A stretch of 28,542 bases of DNA from an uncultured Prevotellaceae bacterium (GCA_937877605.1 CALFJA010000123.1:1-28542), one strand, 5' to 3'; counted from the stretch's first letter, positions 1-7,703 are shown. Translations and numbers: made by a program. The notes: generated by a model from the letters alone, not told the origin.

Positions 1-549
1 GTTGTGGGCGAGACTGGCCACGGCGTGAGCGAGTTCTTCAACACCTACGGCCGCGTAGACATCTACACTGGCACCCTGGGCAAAGCCTTCGGAGGCGCAC
101 TCGGAGGTTTCACCACCGGCAGAAAGGAAATAATCGACCTGCTGCGCCAGCGCTCCCGTCCCTATCTCTTCTCCAACTCGCTGGCACCCTGCATCATCGG
201 CGCATCGCTCGAGGTGTTCAAGATGCTCAGGGAAAGCAACGAACTGCACGACCGCCTGGTGGAGAATGTAAATTACTTCCGCGACAAAATGATGGCCGCC
301 GGCTTCGACATCAAGCCCACCCAGAGCGCCATCTGCGCCGTGATGCTCTACGATGCCAAACTGTCGCAGGTATATGCCGCCCGCATGCAGGACGAAGGCA
401 TCTATGTGACGGGCTTCTACTACCCCGTCGTGCCGAAGGAACAGGCCCGCATCCGCGTCCAGCTCTCGGCAGGGCACACCCGCGAGCAGCTCGACAAGTG
501 CATCGCAGCCTTCATCAAGGTGGGCAAGGAACTCGGTGTGCTGAAATAA
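1..549 (+). CDS. kbl: glycine C-acetyltransferase (2-amino-3-ketobutyrate CoA ligase), 3' part
   Basis: This is the C-terminal 182 residues of a PLP-dependent alpha-oxoamine synthase; the gene begins before the window and frame 1 is open from the first base. The segment TGTLGKAFGG contains the lysine (codon 82-84) that would form the Schiff base with pyridoxal phosphate. It is followed by RQRSRPYLFSNSLAP and GIYVTGFYYPVVPKEQARIR, which closely resemble E. coli Kbl from memory. Kbl joins 2-amino-3-ketobutyrate and CoA to give glycine and acetyl-CoA, the second step of threonine breakdown in the cytosol. Related synthases (serine palmitoyltransferase, AONS, ALAS) share the fold, but the RQRSRPYLFSNS and VVPKGQARIR-type segments favour Kbl. 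A strong hairpin terminator follows. The ORF ends TAA at 547-549, and the first in-frame GTG at 4 is internal, not a start. Confidence 0.93.
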   Translation, partial: VVGETGHGVSEFFNTYGRVDIYTGTLGKAFGGALGGFTTGRKEIIDLLRQRSRPYLFSNSLAPCIIGASLEVFKMLRESNELHDRLVENVNYFRDKMMAAGFDIKPTQSAICAVMLYDAKLSQVYAARMQDEGIYVTGFYYPVVPKEQARIRVQLSAGHTREQLDKCIAAFIKVGKELGVLK

Positions 550-575
550 GCATGGCCCGGAAAGGCACTCAAAGC

Positions 576-616
576 AAATCCCCCGTAAGACCGTTCGTGT
601 CCTACGGGGGATTTTT
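576..616. terminator. hairpin terminator between convergent kbl and pspC
   Basis: AAATCCCCCGTA (576-587) pairs perfectly with TACGGGGGATTT (603-614), giving a 12-bp stem with a 15-nt loop followed by T residues to 616. It sits 26 bp after the kbl stop and 13 bp beyond the pspC stop, between converging genes. It is a good Rho-independent terminator for kbl. It may also act for pspC, although the T tract in that direction is weak. Confidence 0.85.
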
Positions 617-628
617 CAAAGTGCAAGC

Positions 629-835
629 CTACTTGTCTTTAGGCATCACCAGCCAGAGACAGAGATAGATGAGCAGTCCGGGGAAGGCTGCCGAGAAAAT
701 TGTCAGGATGAGGTAGACAATGCGAACCATGTCCCGCTCCCATCCGAAATAATCGGCTATTCCTCCGCAGATGCCGGCGATCCAACTGTCGCTGATACGT
801 ACTAATCGTCTGTTTCCTTCCATTGCAAGTCTCAT
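629..835 (-). CDS. small PspC-domain membrane protein
   Basis: This 68-residue protein is a single PspC domain. It has a basic N-terminus, the motif SWIAGICGGIADYFGW (residues about 17-32), and a hydrophobic helix from VRIVYLILTIFSAAF into LLIYLCLWLVMP. PspC domains occur in phage-shock and envelope-stress proteins, and many Bacteroidota carry free-standing copies of 60-70 residues. Known members are inner-membrane proteins; the role of this short form is not established. The gene lies 16 bp downstream of argR on the same strand, so the two are probably co-transcribed. Either the Met at 835 or the one at 823 could be the start: neither has a Shine-Dalgarno sequence, and the second gives MEGNRRLVR, a common beginning for the family. 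Confidence 0.85.
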   Translation of the reverse strand: MRLAMEGNRRLVRISDSWIAGICGGIADYFGWERDMVRIVYLILTIFSAAFPGLLIYLCLWLVMPKDK

Positions 836-851
836 TTAGGCGAGAAGAACA

Positions 852-1364
852 TTAGAGACCGCCTATTCCGGCGTTGCCGAGAATGATTCCACCTGGGTCG
901 AAGAGGCGCTTCAGTTCGTCGGTAACCTTCACATAGGAAGCCCTTTCGGCCAGGACGAGGAAGATGGTGTCGCCGCCTGCAATGGTGCCGAGCACCTCCG
1001 GTATCTCCGCCTGATCAATATCGTAGGCCAAGGCACTGGCATAGCCGTTGCGTGTCTTGATGACCCCGAGGTTCTGCGAGAAGCGCAGCGAGAGTATGCC
1101 CTGCCCTTCCCCGCCGAGCGAAACGGGCTGTTCGCTTTCCGACACACGGCGGTACATGGCCTCGTTGGGCAGGACATAGACATACCTGCCGTCGGGACGT
1201 GCCGCCTTTGCCACCTTCAGCATCTTCAAGTCGCGGCTCAATGTGGCCTGCGTGATTTCGAAACCTGTTGCGGAAAGTGCCTTCACAATGTCGTCGTGAC
1301 TGCTGAAATCCTGACGGGAGATAAGCATTTTGATAGTCTCCAGGCGTTTATTGCGTTGCTTCAT
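852..1364 (-). CDS. argR: arginine repressor ArgR
   Basis: This 170-residue protein matches ArgR, the L-arginine-responsive hexameric DNA-binding regulator. The N-terminal winged helix is visible as SSHDDIVKALSATGFEITQA followed by TLSRDLKMLKVAK (residues about 20-52). The C-terminal oligomerisation and arginine-binding domain contains GTIAGGDTIFLVL (residues about 126-138), which corresponds to the family's GTIAGDDT motif. It is slightly longer than E. coli ArgR (156 residues), mainly in the linker. No arginine biosynthesis gene lies in the window. Upstream are a Bacteroidota-type promoter and a sequence resembling an ARG box, so autoregulation is likely. pspC follows after 16 bp. Confidence 0.93.
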   Translation of the reverse strand: MKQRNKRLETIKMLISRQDFSSHDDIVKALSATGFEITQATLSRDLKMLKVAKAARPDGRYVYVLPNEAMYRRVSESEQPVSLGGEGQGILSLRFSQNLGVIKTRNGYASALAYDIDQAEIPEVLGTIAGGDTIFLVLAERASYVKVTDELKRLFDPGGIILGNAGIGGL

Positions 1365-1392
1365 CTATTCTTTAATTATGCATTTATTTCTG

Positions 1393-1421
1393 CAAATATA
1401 ATCATTTTCAGGGAAGCACAA
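1393..1421 (-). promoter_or_regulatory. predicted argR promoter (-7 TATATTTG, -33 TTG)
   Basis: On the minus strand TATATTTG (1393-1400) matches the Bacteroidota -7 consensus TAnnTTTG exactly. A TTG at 1419-1421 stands 18 bp upstream of it, close to the usual -33 spacing. The predicted start of transcription lies about 20-25 bp before the argR ATG at 1364. Confidence 0.6.
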
Positions 1422-1430
1422 GCATAATCG

Positions 1431-1444
1431 TGCATTTTTATTCA
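1431..1444. promoter_or_regulatory. ARG-box-like operator upstream of argR
   Basis: TGCATTTTTATTCA reads on the other strand as TGAATAAAAATGCA. It is a near-palindrome that fits the remembered ARG-box consensus (TGAAT, four A/T, ATTCA; the Bacillus form has the AAAAATKCA half). It lies just upstream of the -33 element. A weaker, longer-spaced match, TGCATTTATTTCTGCA, lies at 1379-1394 across the -7 element. Two boxes around the promoter would suit ArgR autoregulation; the site assignment is inferred. Confidence 0.5.
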
Positions 1445-1445
1445 A

Positions 1446-1487
1446 AGAAAAAAGAGTAAAAGACACATTTTCTGCCTTTTACTCTTT
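1446..1487 (-). terminator. Rho-independent terminator after the DUF4923 gene
   Basis: Read on the minus strand, AAAGAGTAAAAG (1476-1487) and CTTTTACTCTTT (1451-1462) form a perfect 12-bp stem with a 13-nt loop, followed by a T-rich tail at 1446-1450. It lies 26 bp past the stop of the lipoprotein gene at 1513 and upstream of the argR promoter, so it separates the two units. Confidence 0.85.
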
Positions 1488-1512
1488 CTGCGGCGGATGG
1501 GAAAGTACTGTC

Positions 1513-2172
1513 TTATTTGCTCATGTCGAACCCCATTCGGATGCCGTCGTAGTTCTTGCTCAGGTCACCCAGCGTGTTCAAGTCCTTGTTTCCGCTCAGT
1601 GCCGCAAGGGTCTGGAGCAGCGTGAGCAGTTTTTTCGACTCGAAGAGGTAGCTCATCCCGACTGTGGTTCCTTTGACATAGCAAGGTATGGTAAAGAGCA
1701 TGGTACTCAGGGTGAGCTTGCACTGTGAGGCATCGTAGGCATAGGTGCCGCTGAAGGACTTGCCGGCTATCTTGGCACTGAAGTTGTTGTCGGCACCGAT
1801 TGTAATCTGCGTGTTGGCCGATGAGATTCCCAACGACTGGTAGTAGGTCAGCAGTTTTTCCTTGGCTTTGGTTGCAGCGACCTCACCACCGGCCTTGGCC
1901 AGCAGATTGTCGGAAGTGAACGCCACTCCCGGTTGGCGATACTGCCATGCGCCTACCAGTTGCTGTTGGGTCGGTTTGTCCAATCCGATGACGCTCTTGA
2001 GGATGTTTCCCAGCGTCTGTCCGTCAGTCATGGCACCCAGCACCTCGCCGAGCACACCGCCGTTGTTCCCTGAGGTGCCCGCACCCATAGGGCCGCAAGC
2101 GGTCAGCAGGGCAAAAACGGGGGCTGCCATAAGGAGCGATAACTGAAGAATTCTTTTCTTGATGTGTTTCAT
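1513..2172 (-). CDS. DUF4923 family lipoprotein
   Basis: This 219-residue protein begins with a basic and hydrophobic signal peptide ending in the lipobox LLTAC (Cys about residue 26), so it should be lipidated and exported. The mature part has a Gly-rich spacer, then a segment including GAWQYRQPGVAFTSDNLLAKAGGEVAATK (given here as two pieces: GAWQYRQPGVAF and SDNLLAKAGG). After that come beta-rich stretches such as FSGTYAYDASQCKLTL and a C-terminal NYDGIRMGF. From memory this order matches DUF4923, a Bacteroidota family of unknown function. The gene starts 12 bp after the YccA-like gene on the same strand and is followed by a terminator, so it is the last gene of that unit. Two mature cysteines (in SQCKL and IPCYV) could form a disulfide. 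Confidence 0.8.
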   Translation of the reverse strand: MKHIKKRILQLSLLMAAPVFALLTACGPMGAGTSGNNGGVLGEVLGAMTDGQTLGNILKSVIGLDKPTQQQLVGAWQYRQPGVAFTSDNLLAKAGGEVAATKAKEKLLTYYQSLGISSANTQITIGADNNFSAKIAGKSFSGTYAYDASQCKLTLSTMLFTIPCYVKGTTVGMSYLFESKKLLTLLQTLAALSGNKDLNTLGDLSKNYDGIRMGFDMSK

Positions 2173-2184
2173 TGCTGTGGTTAT

Positions 2185-2898
2185 TTAACGCTCACGACCG
2201 AAGATGCGGAGCAGGTAAAGGAAGAGATTGATAAAGTCGAGGTAGAGTGTCAGGGCGCCGATGAGGGCTATCTTCTGTGCGCTCTCGTCCATATACTCCA
2301 CATCGTAGAGCATGTTCTTTATCCGTTGCGCGTCGTAAGCCGTCAAGCCTACAAAGACAGCAACGCCCAGGTAAGACAGGATAAAGTCGAACATGGTGCT
2401 CTTGAAGAAGATGTTCACCACCGAGGCTATGATCACGCCGACGAGTGCCATGATTCCAAAGCGCCCCATCACGGATAGGTTCCTACGAGTGGTGGATCCG
2501 AAGAAGGCCATCACGCCGAATGTGCCGGCTGTAATGAAGAACACCTTGGTGATGACTGCCGGTGAGTAAGCCATGAAAATTGTTGAGAAGGTCACGCCGT
2601 TCACCACCGAATAGAGCAGGAAGAGTAGCGTGGCAGCCTGCAACGACAGGCGGTTGATGGCCGCATTGATACCGACGACCAATCCCAATTCACCGATAAT
2701 CATTCCCCAGAAAACGACGGGAGAAGAGAAAATCACTTCCTGCAACCGCGGCGAATGGGCTATGCCATAGGCACTGACAGCCGTGATGGCCAAGGCAAAT
2801 GTCATCCAGACATACACCTTGCGCATCAAGGATGGAAAGGAGATGGCCGTATGGGAGCCCCGACTTTCAACATAGTTGTCAAATTCTTTATAATCCAT
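2185..2898 (-). CDS. Bax inhibitor-1/YccA family membrane protein
   Basis: This 237-residue protein has about seven hydrophobic helices after a roughly 25-residue polar N-terminus. The first is VYVWMTFALAITAVSAYGIA, and later ones include VFWGMIIGELGLVVGINAAI and LSYLGVAVFVGLTAYDAQ. The GLTAYDAQ segment before the final helix and the acidic and polar residues within membrane helices are typical of the BI-1/YccA/TMBIM family. Structures of bacterial members (BsYetJ) show a pH-sensitive calcium leak. E. coli YccA instead modulates the protease FtsH; which role applies here is unknown. It is the first gene of a two-gene unit with the DUF4923 lipoprotein. A weak promoter-like TATTTTCG lies on the minus strand in the 141-bp gap before it. 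Confidence 0.9.
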   Translation of the reverse strand: MDYKEFDNYVESRGSHTAISFPSLMRKVYVWMTFALAITAVSAYGIAHSPRLQEVIFSSPVVFWGMIIGELGLVVGINAAINRLSLQAATLLFLLYSVVNGVTFSTIFMAYSPAVITKVFFITAGTFGVMAFFGSTTRRNLSVMGRFGIMALVGVIIASVVNIFFKSTMFDFILSYLGVAVFVGLTAYDAQRIKNMLYDVEYMDESAQKIALIGALTLYLDFINLFLYLLRIFGRER

Positions 2899-3039
2899 AG
2901 TTTCTGCTGTTTAATGCATTTGTGACTGATGTGTTTGCGAAAATAAAACAAAATCGGGAATTTCTGTATGAAATTTTGGTTAAAAACATTGAATGCAATG
3001 CATCTTTTCTACAACATATGCCAGTGAAGGCAGACATTT

Positions 3040-3942
3040 TCAGAATGCCACATAGTGCCGCAAGCGGTCGATATCGGCGGCGGAGAACTCTTTCAGCAGG
3101 CGCAGGTCGTCGAGCGAACCTATCTTCCCGTGCAGCCGGCGGTAGTCAAGAATGGCACGCGCTTGGTAGAAATTGATATAAGGATGGCGCTTCAGCTGGT
3201 TCAGCGAGAGCTGATTGATATTCATCCTCTGCGTTTCTGCGGATGCCGTCCCGACATATTGGAGTGCCTCTTCAGGAAATCCGTCAATCTCGAGCAACTG
3301 CTCCTTACGATAGAAGCCACCCAGCCGCTGTTGGTAGTTCACTATCTGACGGGCAAAATATGTGCCAATTCCGGGCACGCGCTTCCAAGTGGTGGTGTCG
3401 GCGGTGGAGAGCGGGATGCTTTCCGTGGGCTGCAACTTGACGGGATACAGGACGGTGTCGCGCTGGTAAGCCTCTTTCTCGGCATAATAGTCGGCGGCAG
3501 GGGCATAGTTCTTGGTTATCTTAATGTGGGGGCGCAACTCGTCAAACTCACTTTTTGTCAGCCCGTAGACACGGGCGAAGTCCTCCGGCTGGCGAAAAAC
3601 GCCACCGCGGCTGCGATACTTGTAGATGTTACGAACCATCCAAGGGCGGAGTCCCAACCGCAGCAACTGGGTACTGTCGGCTGTATTGGGGTCGAAATCA
3701 AAGCGCTCGGCATGTGGCTGCGCATACTGTCCATAGTATTCCGATCGTGGACGATAGCCACCCTTTCTGCCGATATAACCTTGCTGCTGCATGGAAAGGC
3801 TGTCTTCCATCGTCATGCTGGTAACTTCCTTGCTGCCACCGGCCAACCATAGCAACACGGCTGCCAACAAGATGAACAGCAAGAGAAACGCAACCACTAT
3901 TCGGTCGGACTTGGGAAAATAGAAGTTATTGTCAAAATTCAT
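3040..3942 (-). CDS. membrane-anchored helix-hairpin-helix (ComEA-like) protein
   Basis: This 300-residue protein has a short polar N-terminus, one transmembrane helix (IVVAFLLLFILLAAVLLWLA, residues about 15-34) and a soluble remainder. The remainder carries three helix-hairpin-helix units. The first includes FDPNTADSTQLLRLGL with a GGVFRQPEDFARVYGL hairpin (residues about 97-145). The second is VPGIGTYFARQIVNYQQRLG (about 190-210). The third is MNINQLSLNQLKRHPYINFY to the C-terminus. ComEA-type domains bind DNA non-specifically during transformation, and Bacteroidota often encode such anchored proteins without a full competence operon. Sequence-independent DNA binding outside the membrane is inferred. 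The gene starts 35 bp after the first transporter gene and may be co-transcribed with it. Confidence 0.85.
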   Translation of the reverse strand: MNFDNNFYFPKSDRIVVAFLLLFILLAAVLLWLAGGSKEVTSMTMEDSLSMQQQGYIGRKGGYRPRSEYYGQYAQPHAERFDFDPNTADSTQLLRLGLRPWMVRNIYKYRSRGGVFRQPEDFARVYGLTKSEFDELRPHIKITKNYAPAADYYAEKEAYQRDTVLYPVKLQPTESIPLSTADTTTWKRVPGIGTYFARQIVNYQQRLGGFYRKEQLLEIDGFPEEALQYVGTASAETQRMNINQLSLNQLKRHPYINFYQARAILDYRRLHGKIGSLDDLRLLKEFSAADIDRLRHYVAF

Positions 3943-3977
3943 TTCTTTTACCTATTTATATATACGCGCGTAACATC

Positions 3978-5336
3978 CTACAAGATATTCAACTGGTGGA
4001 GAAAGATGGACAAGATGGCTATGGGACATACATAGCGGACCGTCCAGATGAACACAGGGAATATCTTCTTCCCAACAGTACTCCCCTCGACGAACTCACG
4101 TTCGGCAAGCACCCTGTCAACACGCCAGCCCACCAAGATGCATGTGAGCAGGGCACCAAGAGGCAACAGGTACTGAGCCGTAAGATGATCGCAGAAGTCC
4201 ATTGCCGAGAATCCTATCAGCTGCAAGTTCGGACAGGGTCCAACCGACAGCGCGCAGACCACGGCTATGACGCTGCACACTGCCGTTTCCACCCAGGCTC
4301 CGTTCTTCCTGCTCCACCGGAGTTCCTCATGGAAGAAGGCTGTGCCTATCTCATGCATGGAGATGGTGGAGGTCAGGGCTGCCAATACCAGCAGGGCATA
4401 GAACAGTATGCCCATCATCCGCCCGAGCTGCGGCAGGGAGACAAACGCCTGCTGAAACACATTCGGAATGGTGATGAACACCAACGCCGGCCCACTGTCA
4501 GGGCTCACGCCCACCGAGAAGGCTGCGGGGAAGATGACAAAACCTGCCAGCAGGGCGATGAAAGTGTCGAGGAAGGCTATCTGAAGCGATGTCTTCCAAA
4601 GATTGGTAGAGGGTTTGAAGTAGGAAGCATAGGTACACAGGCACGCCGTTCCCAGCGAGAGGGAGAAGAAGGCTTGCCCTAACGCCTCCAGAAAAGTATC
4701 CTGATGCACGGAGGAGAAGTCCGGACGAATCAGGAAATCGACGCCTTTGACTGCCCCCGGCAGGGAACATGCGGACACTACGAGCACCACCAGTAAGACG
4801 AACAGCACCGGCATGAACACCTTCGATGCCCGCTCAATGCCTCGCCGCACCCCATTGCGGATGATGCCATGGGTCAGCAACAGAATAACCAAAGCCCAGA
4901 AAACGGACAGGAACGGGTGGGTGGTCATTCGGGTGAAGTATGACTGGATGGCACTGGCATCACCCGAGAGTTCGCCTGCTATCGAAGCATACATATATTG
5001 GAGGCACCAGCCTGCCACGACGGCGTAGAAACCGAGAATGATAATGGAGGTGATAACACCCAGCAGCCCGACCAACGACCAGCGTTTCGACTTCGATATG
5101 GCATAATAGGATCGCACTGCATTTGCCTTTCCATGGCGCCCGACTATGAATTCGGCCAGCATGCCGGGAATTCCGAGCAGCAATATGCAACCGATATAGA
5201 TGAGCAGGAAGGCCGCACCGCCGTTCTCACCGACCATATAGGGGAAACGCCAGACATTGCCCAAGCCTACCGCAGAACCCACTGTGGCCAGGACGATGCC
5301 CATTTTGCTGCCGAAGTTGCTTCGAGATGAATGCAT
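3978..5336 (-). CDS. sodium-dependent NSS-family transporter (first of a tandem pair)
   Basis: This 452-residue integral membrane protein belongs to the neurotransmitter:sodium symporter (SLC6/LeuT) family. The TM1 signature GSAVGLGNVWRFPYMVGENG is intact, including the gate arginine at residue 30. TM10 has FCDHLTAQYLLPLG, with an Asp at the position of the partner gate residue in LeuT. The length and the final helix near YVCPIAILSIFLHQL suit the 11-helix bacterial form of Tyt1 and MhsT type. Characterised bacterial members take up amino acids with sodium; the substrate here cannot be read from sequence. A second 452-residue paralogue lies 38 bp upstream on the same strand, indicating tandem duplication and probable co-transcription. 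Confidence 0.93.
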   Translation of the reverse strand: MHSSRSNFGSKMGIVLATVGSAVGLGNVWRFPYMVGENGGAAFLLIYIGCILLLGIPGMLAEFIVGRHGKANAVRSYYAISKSKRWSLVGLLGVITSIIILGFYAVVAGWCLQYMYASIAGELSGDASAIQSYFTRMTTHPFLSVFWALVILLLTHGIIRNGVRRGIERASKVFMPVLFVLLVVLVVSACSLPGAVKGVDFLIRPDFSSVHQDTFLEALGQAFFSLSLGTACLCTYASYFKPSTNLWKTSLQIAFLDTFIALLAGFVIFPAAFSVGVSPDSGPALVFITIPNVFQQAFVSLPQLGRMMGILFYALLVLAALTSTISMHEIGTAFFHEELRWSRKNGAWVETAVCSVIAVVCALSVGPCPNLQLIGFSAMDFCDHLTAQYLLPLGALLTCILVGWRVDRVLAEREFVEGSTVGKKIFPVFIWTVRYVCPIAILSIFLHQLNIL

Positions 5337-5374
5337 AGAGAGTCTAATTTGATGAAAATTACGATGAAACGGGG

Positions 5375-6733
5375 TTAAATCAGTCCGAACTGATGCAGGA
5401 ATATGATGAGTATGCAGACGGGACAGACATATCGGATCAGGAAGAGGAACAGACGGAAGAACTTCAACGAATGCATGCCTTGATTGGTAAATTCATCGAA
5501 GACGACTTCGCGATTGACATACCAGCCCAGGAAAATGCAAGTCAAGAAACCTCCCAAGGGAAGGAAAATCTGTCCCGTGACAAAGTCGAACCAGTCGAAC
5601 AGCGTCTTTCCAGCCCACTGCAGGCCGCCCATCGCGCCCAAAGAGAGCGAGCAAAAAATGCCCAACACGACGGTACAAACCGTAACCACAAGTGCTCCAC
5701 GCTGCCGGGTGGTGTGCAGTTCCTCGTGCAGGAATGCCGTGCTTACCTCGTGGAGGGAAATGAGTGAAGTCAAGGCAGCCAGCGACAGCAAGGCATAGAA
5801 TGCCAGAGACACGAGGAAACCCATGACGGGCATGCCAGAAAAGGCTGTATTAAAGACATTGGGAAGGGTTATGAAGATGAGTGACGGACCGCTGTCGGGG
5901 TTCACGCCCACTGAGAATGCGATGGGGAAAATCATCATTCCAGCCAGAATGGCAACGAGCGTGTCCACCACCGATACCTGGACTGCCGACCGCAGCAGGT
6001 TGGTTTCGCGGGTAAAATAGGAAGCATAGGTACAGATACAGCCCATGGCAATGCTCAGCGAGTAGAACGACTGCCCCAGGGCACCAAGGAAAACATTCCT
6101 GTTCAGATGGGTAAAATCGGGTTGGAAGAGGAACCGCAGGCCAGCATCGGCATTCGGAAGCATACAGGCAGCGACGACAATGACGAGCAGCAGGATGAAG
6201 AGTGTAGGCATGAGCAACTTCGAGGCCCGCTCAATGCCACGGCGAACACCATGCTGTACGACATAGTGGGTCAGTAACAGGATGATGACCGTCCACAAGA
6301 CAGGCCGGAAAGTACTGGTAGAGAATTCCTGAAAATACTGGTTTACATAGGCGGAATCGCCCTTCAGTTCTCCCACAAGCGTAGCGAATATATATTGAAG
6401 GCACCATCCCGACACCACAGCATAGTAGCTCGTGATGAGGAAACCAGTCAAGACACCCAGCAGTCCGATGTACTTCCATGGTGTGCCATTGGCCAGCCGG
6501 CTATAGGAACGGGCAGTATTTGCCGCACCCCTGCGGCCTATGATGAACTCGGCCAGCATACAGGGGATGCCCAGGAACAGCACACACAGCAAGTAGATGA
6601 AGATAAATGCGGCACCACCGTTCTCCCCTGTCATATAGGGGAAGCACCATACATTGCCCAGCCCCACTGCAGAACCGGCCGTAGCAAGTATTATTCCCAA
6701 CTTGCTACCAAAATTTACGCGTTCGGTTGACAT
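5375..6733 (-). CDS. sodium-dependent NSS-family transporter (second of a tandem pair, gate Arg replaced)
   Basis: This protein has the same length (452 residues) and helix layout as its neighbour, with many shared segments such as GENGGAAF, GVRRGIERASK and FSVGVNPDSGP. It is therefore a paralogue in the NSS/LeuT family. The notable difference is in TM1, which reads GLGNVWCFPYMTGENGG. Residue 30, the arginine of the extracellular gate in LeuT and in the sister copy, is Cys here (TGC, codon 6644-6646). The TM10 Asp remains, in LFDWFDFVTGQIFLPLG. The reading frame is intact, so the gene is not obviously decayed, but substrate, coupling or gating may have changed. It is the promoter-proximal copy and diverges from the VanZ-like gene. 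Confidence 0.92.
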   Translation of the reverse strand: MSTERVNFGSKLGIILATAGSAVGLGNVWCFPYMTGENGGAAFIFIYLLCVLFLGIPCMLAEFIIGRRGAANTARSYSRLANGTPWKYIGLLGVLTGFLITSYYAVVSGWCLQYIFATLVGELKGDSAYVNQYFQEFSTSTFRPVLWTVIILLLTHYVVQHGVRRGIERASKLLMPTLFILLLVIVVAACMLPNADAGLRFLFQPDFTHLNRNVFLGALGQSFYSLSIAMGCICTYASYFTRETNLLRSAVQVSVVDTLVAILAGMMIFPIAFSVGVNPDSGPSLIFITLPNVFNTAFSGMPVMGFLVSLAFYALLSLAALTSLISLHEVSTAFLHEELHTTRQRGALVVTVCTVVLGIFCSLSLGAMGGLQWAGKTLFDWFDFVTGQIFLPLGGFLTCIFLGWYVNREVVFDEFTNQGMHSLKFFRLFLFLIRYVCPVCILIIFLHQFGLI

Positions 6734-6780
6734 CCTAAACTTATTTCAAATATTTTGTACCTTATAAGAAATTAAATACC

Positions 6781-6788
6781 TATTTTTG
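6781..6788 (+). promoter_or_regulatory. predicted -7 element for the VanZ-like gene
   Basis: TATTTTTG matches TAnnTTTG. A TTTTG at 6753-6757 lies 23 bp upstream, slightly longer than the usual spacing. It would give a leader of roughly 70 nt before the ATG at 6864, within the 130-bp gap between divergent genes. Confidence 0.4.
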
Positions 6789-6863
6789 CCACGGAAAGGG
6801 ACTTGCCTCGCCTGACAGTCCATCAGATGTGGAGCGAGTGCCTCCCGACAGCAAGCCGAAACG

Positions 6864-7286
6864 ATGAAATACATTAGAAAGTATCCTCTCTCCTGCCTGA
6901 CGGCCGTTGCCATCTGGGTGGTCTGCCTCATTCCGCGCGTCGAAGTTCCCGAGGCCATTGAGAACCTTTCTGACAAGTGGGCACATGCACTGATGTACCT
7001 GGTATTTGTCGGAATTGTCTGGACAGAATATGCAGTCAAGCACCGAAGCTACTCTTGGAAGCGCCTGATGCTGTTCGGTTTCATCGCCCCCATCCTGATG
7101 GGAGGGCTCATAGAGATTGCACAAGCCACTTGTACGGGCGGTAATCGCAACGGCGACTGGCTTGATTTCATTGCCAACGACATCGGAGTTGCCATTTCCT
7201 GCGCTTTGGGCAGCCTATGGCTGTTTACCACTCGCAATAGGGATGCAGCAGCAAAGAAGCATTGGAGTAGCGCCGGTCGAAAGTAA
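6864..7286 (+). CDS. VanZ-like membrane protein
   Basis: This 140-residue protein has about four hydrophobic helices: YPLSCLTAVAIWVVCLIP, then KWAHALMYLVFVGIVW, then LMLFGFIAPILMGGLIEIAQ, and finally FIANDIGVAISCALGSLWLF. The conserved pattern of a KxxH segment near helix 2 (DKWAHAL), an E-x-x-Q in helix 3 (IEIAQ), and D-x-x-x-N-x-x-G before helix 4 (DFIANDIGV) is that of the VanZ family. VanZ itself gives low-level teicoplanin resistance; the role of chromosomal members is mostly unknown. The last 62 bp overlap the 3' end of the CYTH gene on the other strand. Confidence 0.85.
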   Translation: MKYIRKYPLSCLTAVAIWVVCLIPRVEVPEAIENLSDKWAHALMYLVFVGIVWTEYAVKHRSYSWKRLMLFGFIAPILMGGLIEIAQATCTGGNRNGDWLDFIANDIGVAISCALGSLWLFTTRNRDAAAKKHWSSAGRK

Positions 7287-7701
7287 CTTCTTTGCCGATG
7301 AAATCGGGTAATTTCACCGATTCGTCCAGCGTGTCATACTCCACCTCCGCAACCACAAGCCCTTCGTTCCTTCCGTGAAACTCATCCACCTCCAACAGGT
7401 GTTTGCCCAGACGGATGAGGTAGCGGTCCTTGTCGATAAATCCACCCTTGCACAGTCCTAGCAGGTGACGCGCTTCGTCGCCGGTAATGGCATGTTCGAA
7501 CTCATATCGGCTCAGTCCGCCATCCTCCGAATGGCTCTTTATGGTGAGGAAAGCCTCTTGGTCCACCATACGGACGCGCACCGTAGCACCCTCTGCGGGA
7601 ATGTATCCCTGAAGGATGTGCCGACAGGCAAAGGCTTCGGCACGATAGGCAGTGCTGCCTGGGCATATCAGGTACTTGCGTTCAATCTCTAAGCCGCTCA
7701 T
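7225..7701 (-). CDS. CYTH domain protein (triphosphate tunnel metalloenzyme)
   Basis: Starting at the ATG at 7699-7701 this is a 158-residue CYTH-domain protein. The hallmark ExExK motif is present as LEIERKYL near the N-terminus. It is followed by the alternating charged strands of the tunnel: GATVRVRMV, AFLTIKS, YEFEHAI, DKDRYLIRL, LEVDEFHG and VVAEVEYD. CYTH proteins bind triphosphorylated substrates and metal; bacterial relatives include tripolyphosphatases and class IV adenylate cyclase, and the activity here is unknown. A longer ORF reaches 7758, but the ExExK motif sits at the N-terminus in this family and the upstream part overlaps a distinct microprotein gene, so 7701 is preferred. 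It starts 2 bp after that gene's stop, which suggests translational coupling. Its 3' end overlaps the VanZ-like gene. Confidence 0.88.
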   Translation of the reverse strand: MSGLEIERKYLICPGSTAYRAEAFACRHILQGYIPAEGATVRVRMVDQEAFLTIKSHSEDGGLSRYEFEHAITGDEARHLLGLCKGGFIDKDRYLIRLGKHLLEVDEFHGRNEGLVVAEVEYDTLDESVKLPDFIGKEVTFDRRYSNASLLLHPYCEW

Positions 7702-7703
7702 TC

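Noticed and set aside
2922..3176. 84-codon plus-strand frame running into the HHH gene
   Set aside because: Its second half is antisense to the HHH gene and is Arg-rich in the way of a shadow frame.
3978..6733. Tandem transporters as a frameshifted or assembly-duplicated single gene
   Set aside because: The two copies differ throughout in protein and DNA and both frames are complete, so this is an old duplication.
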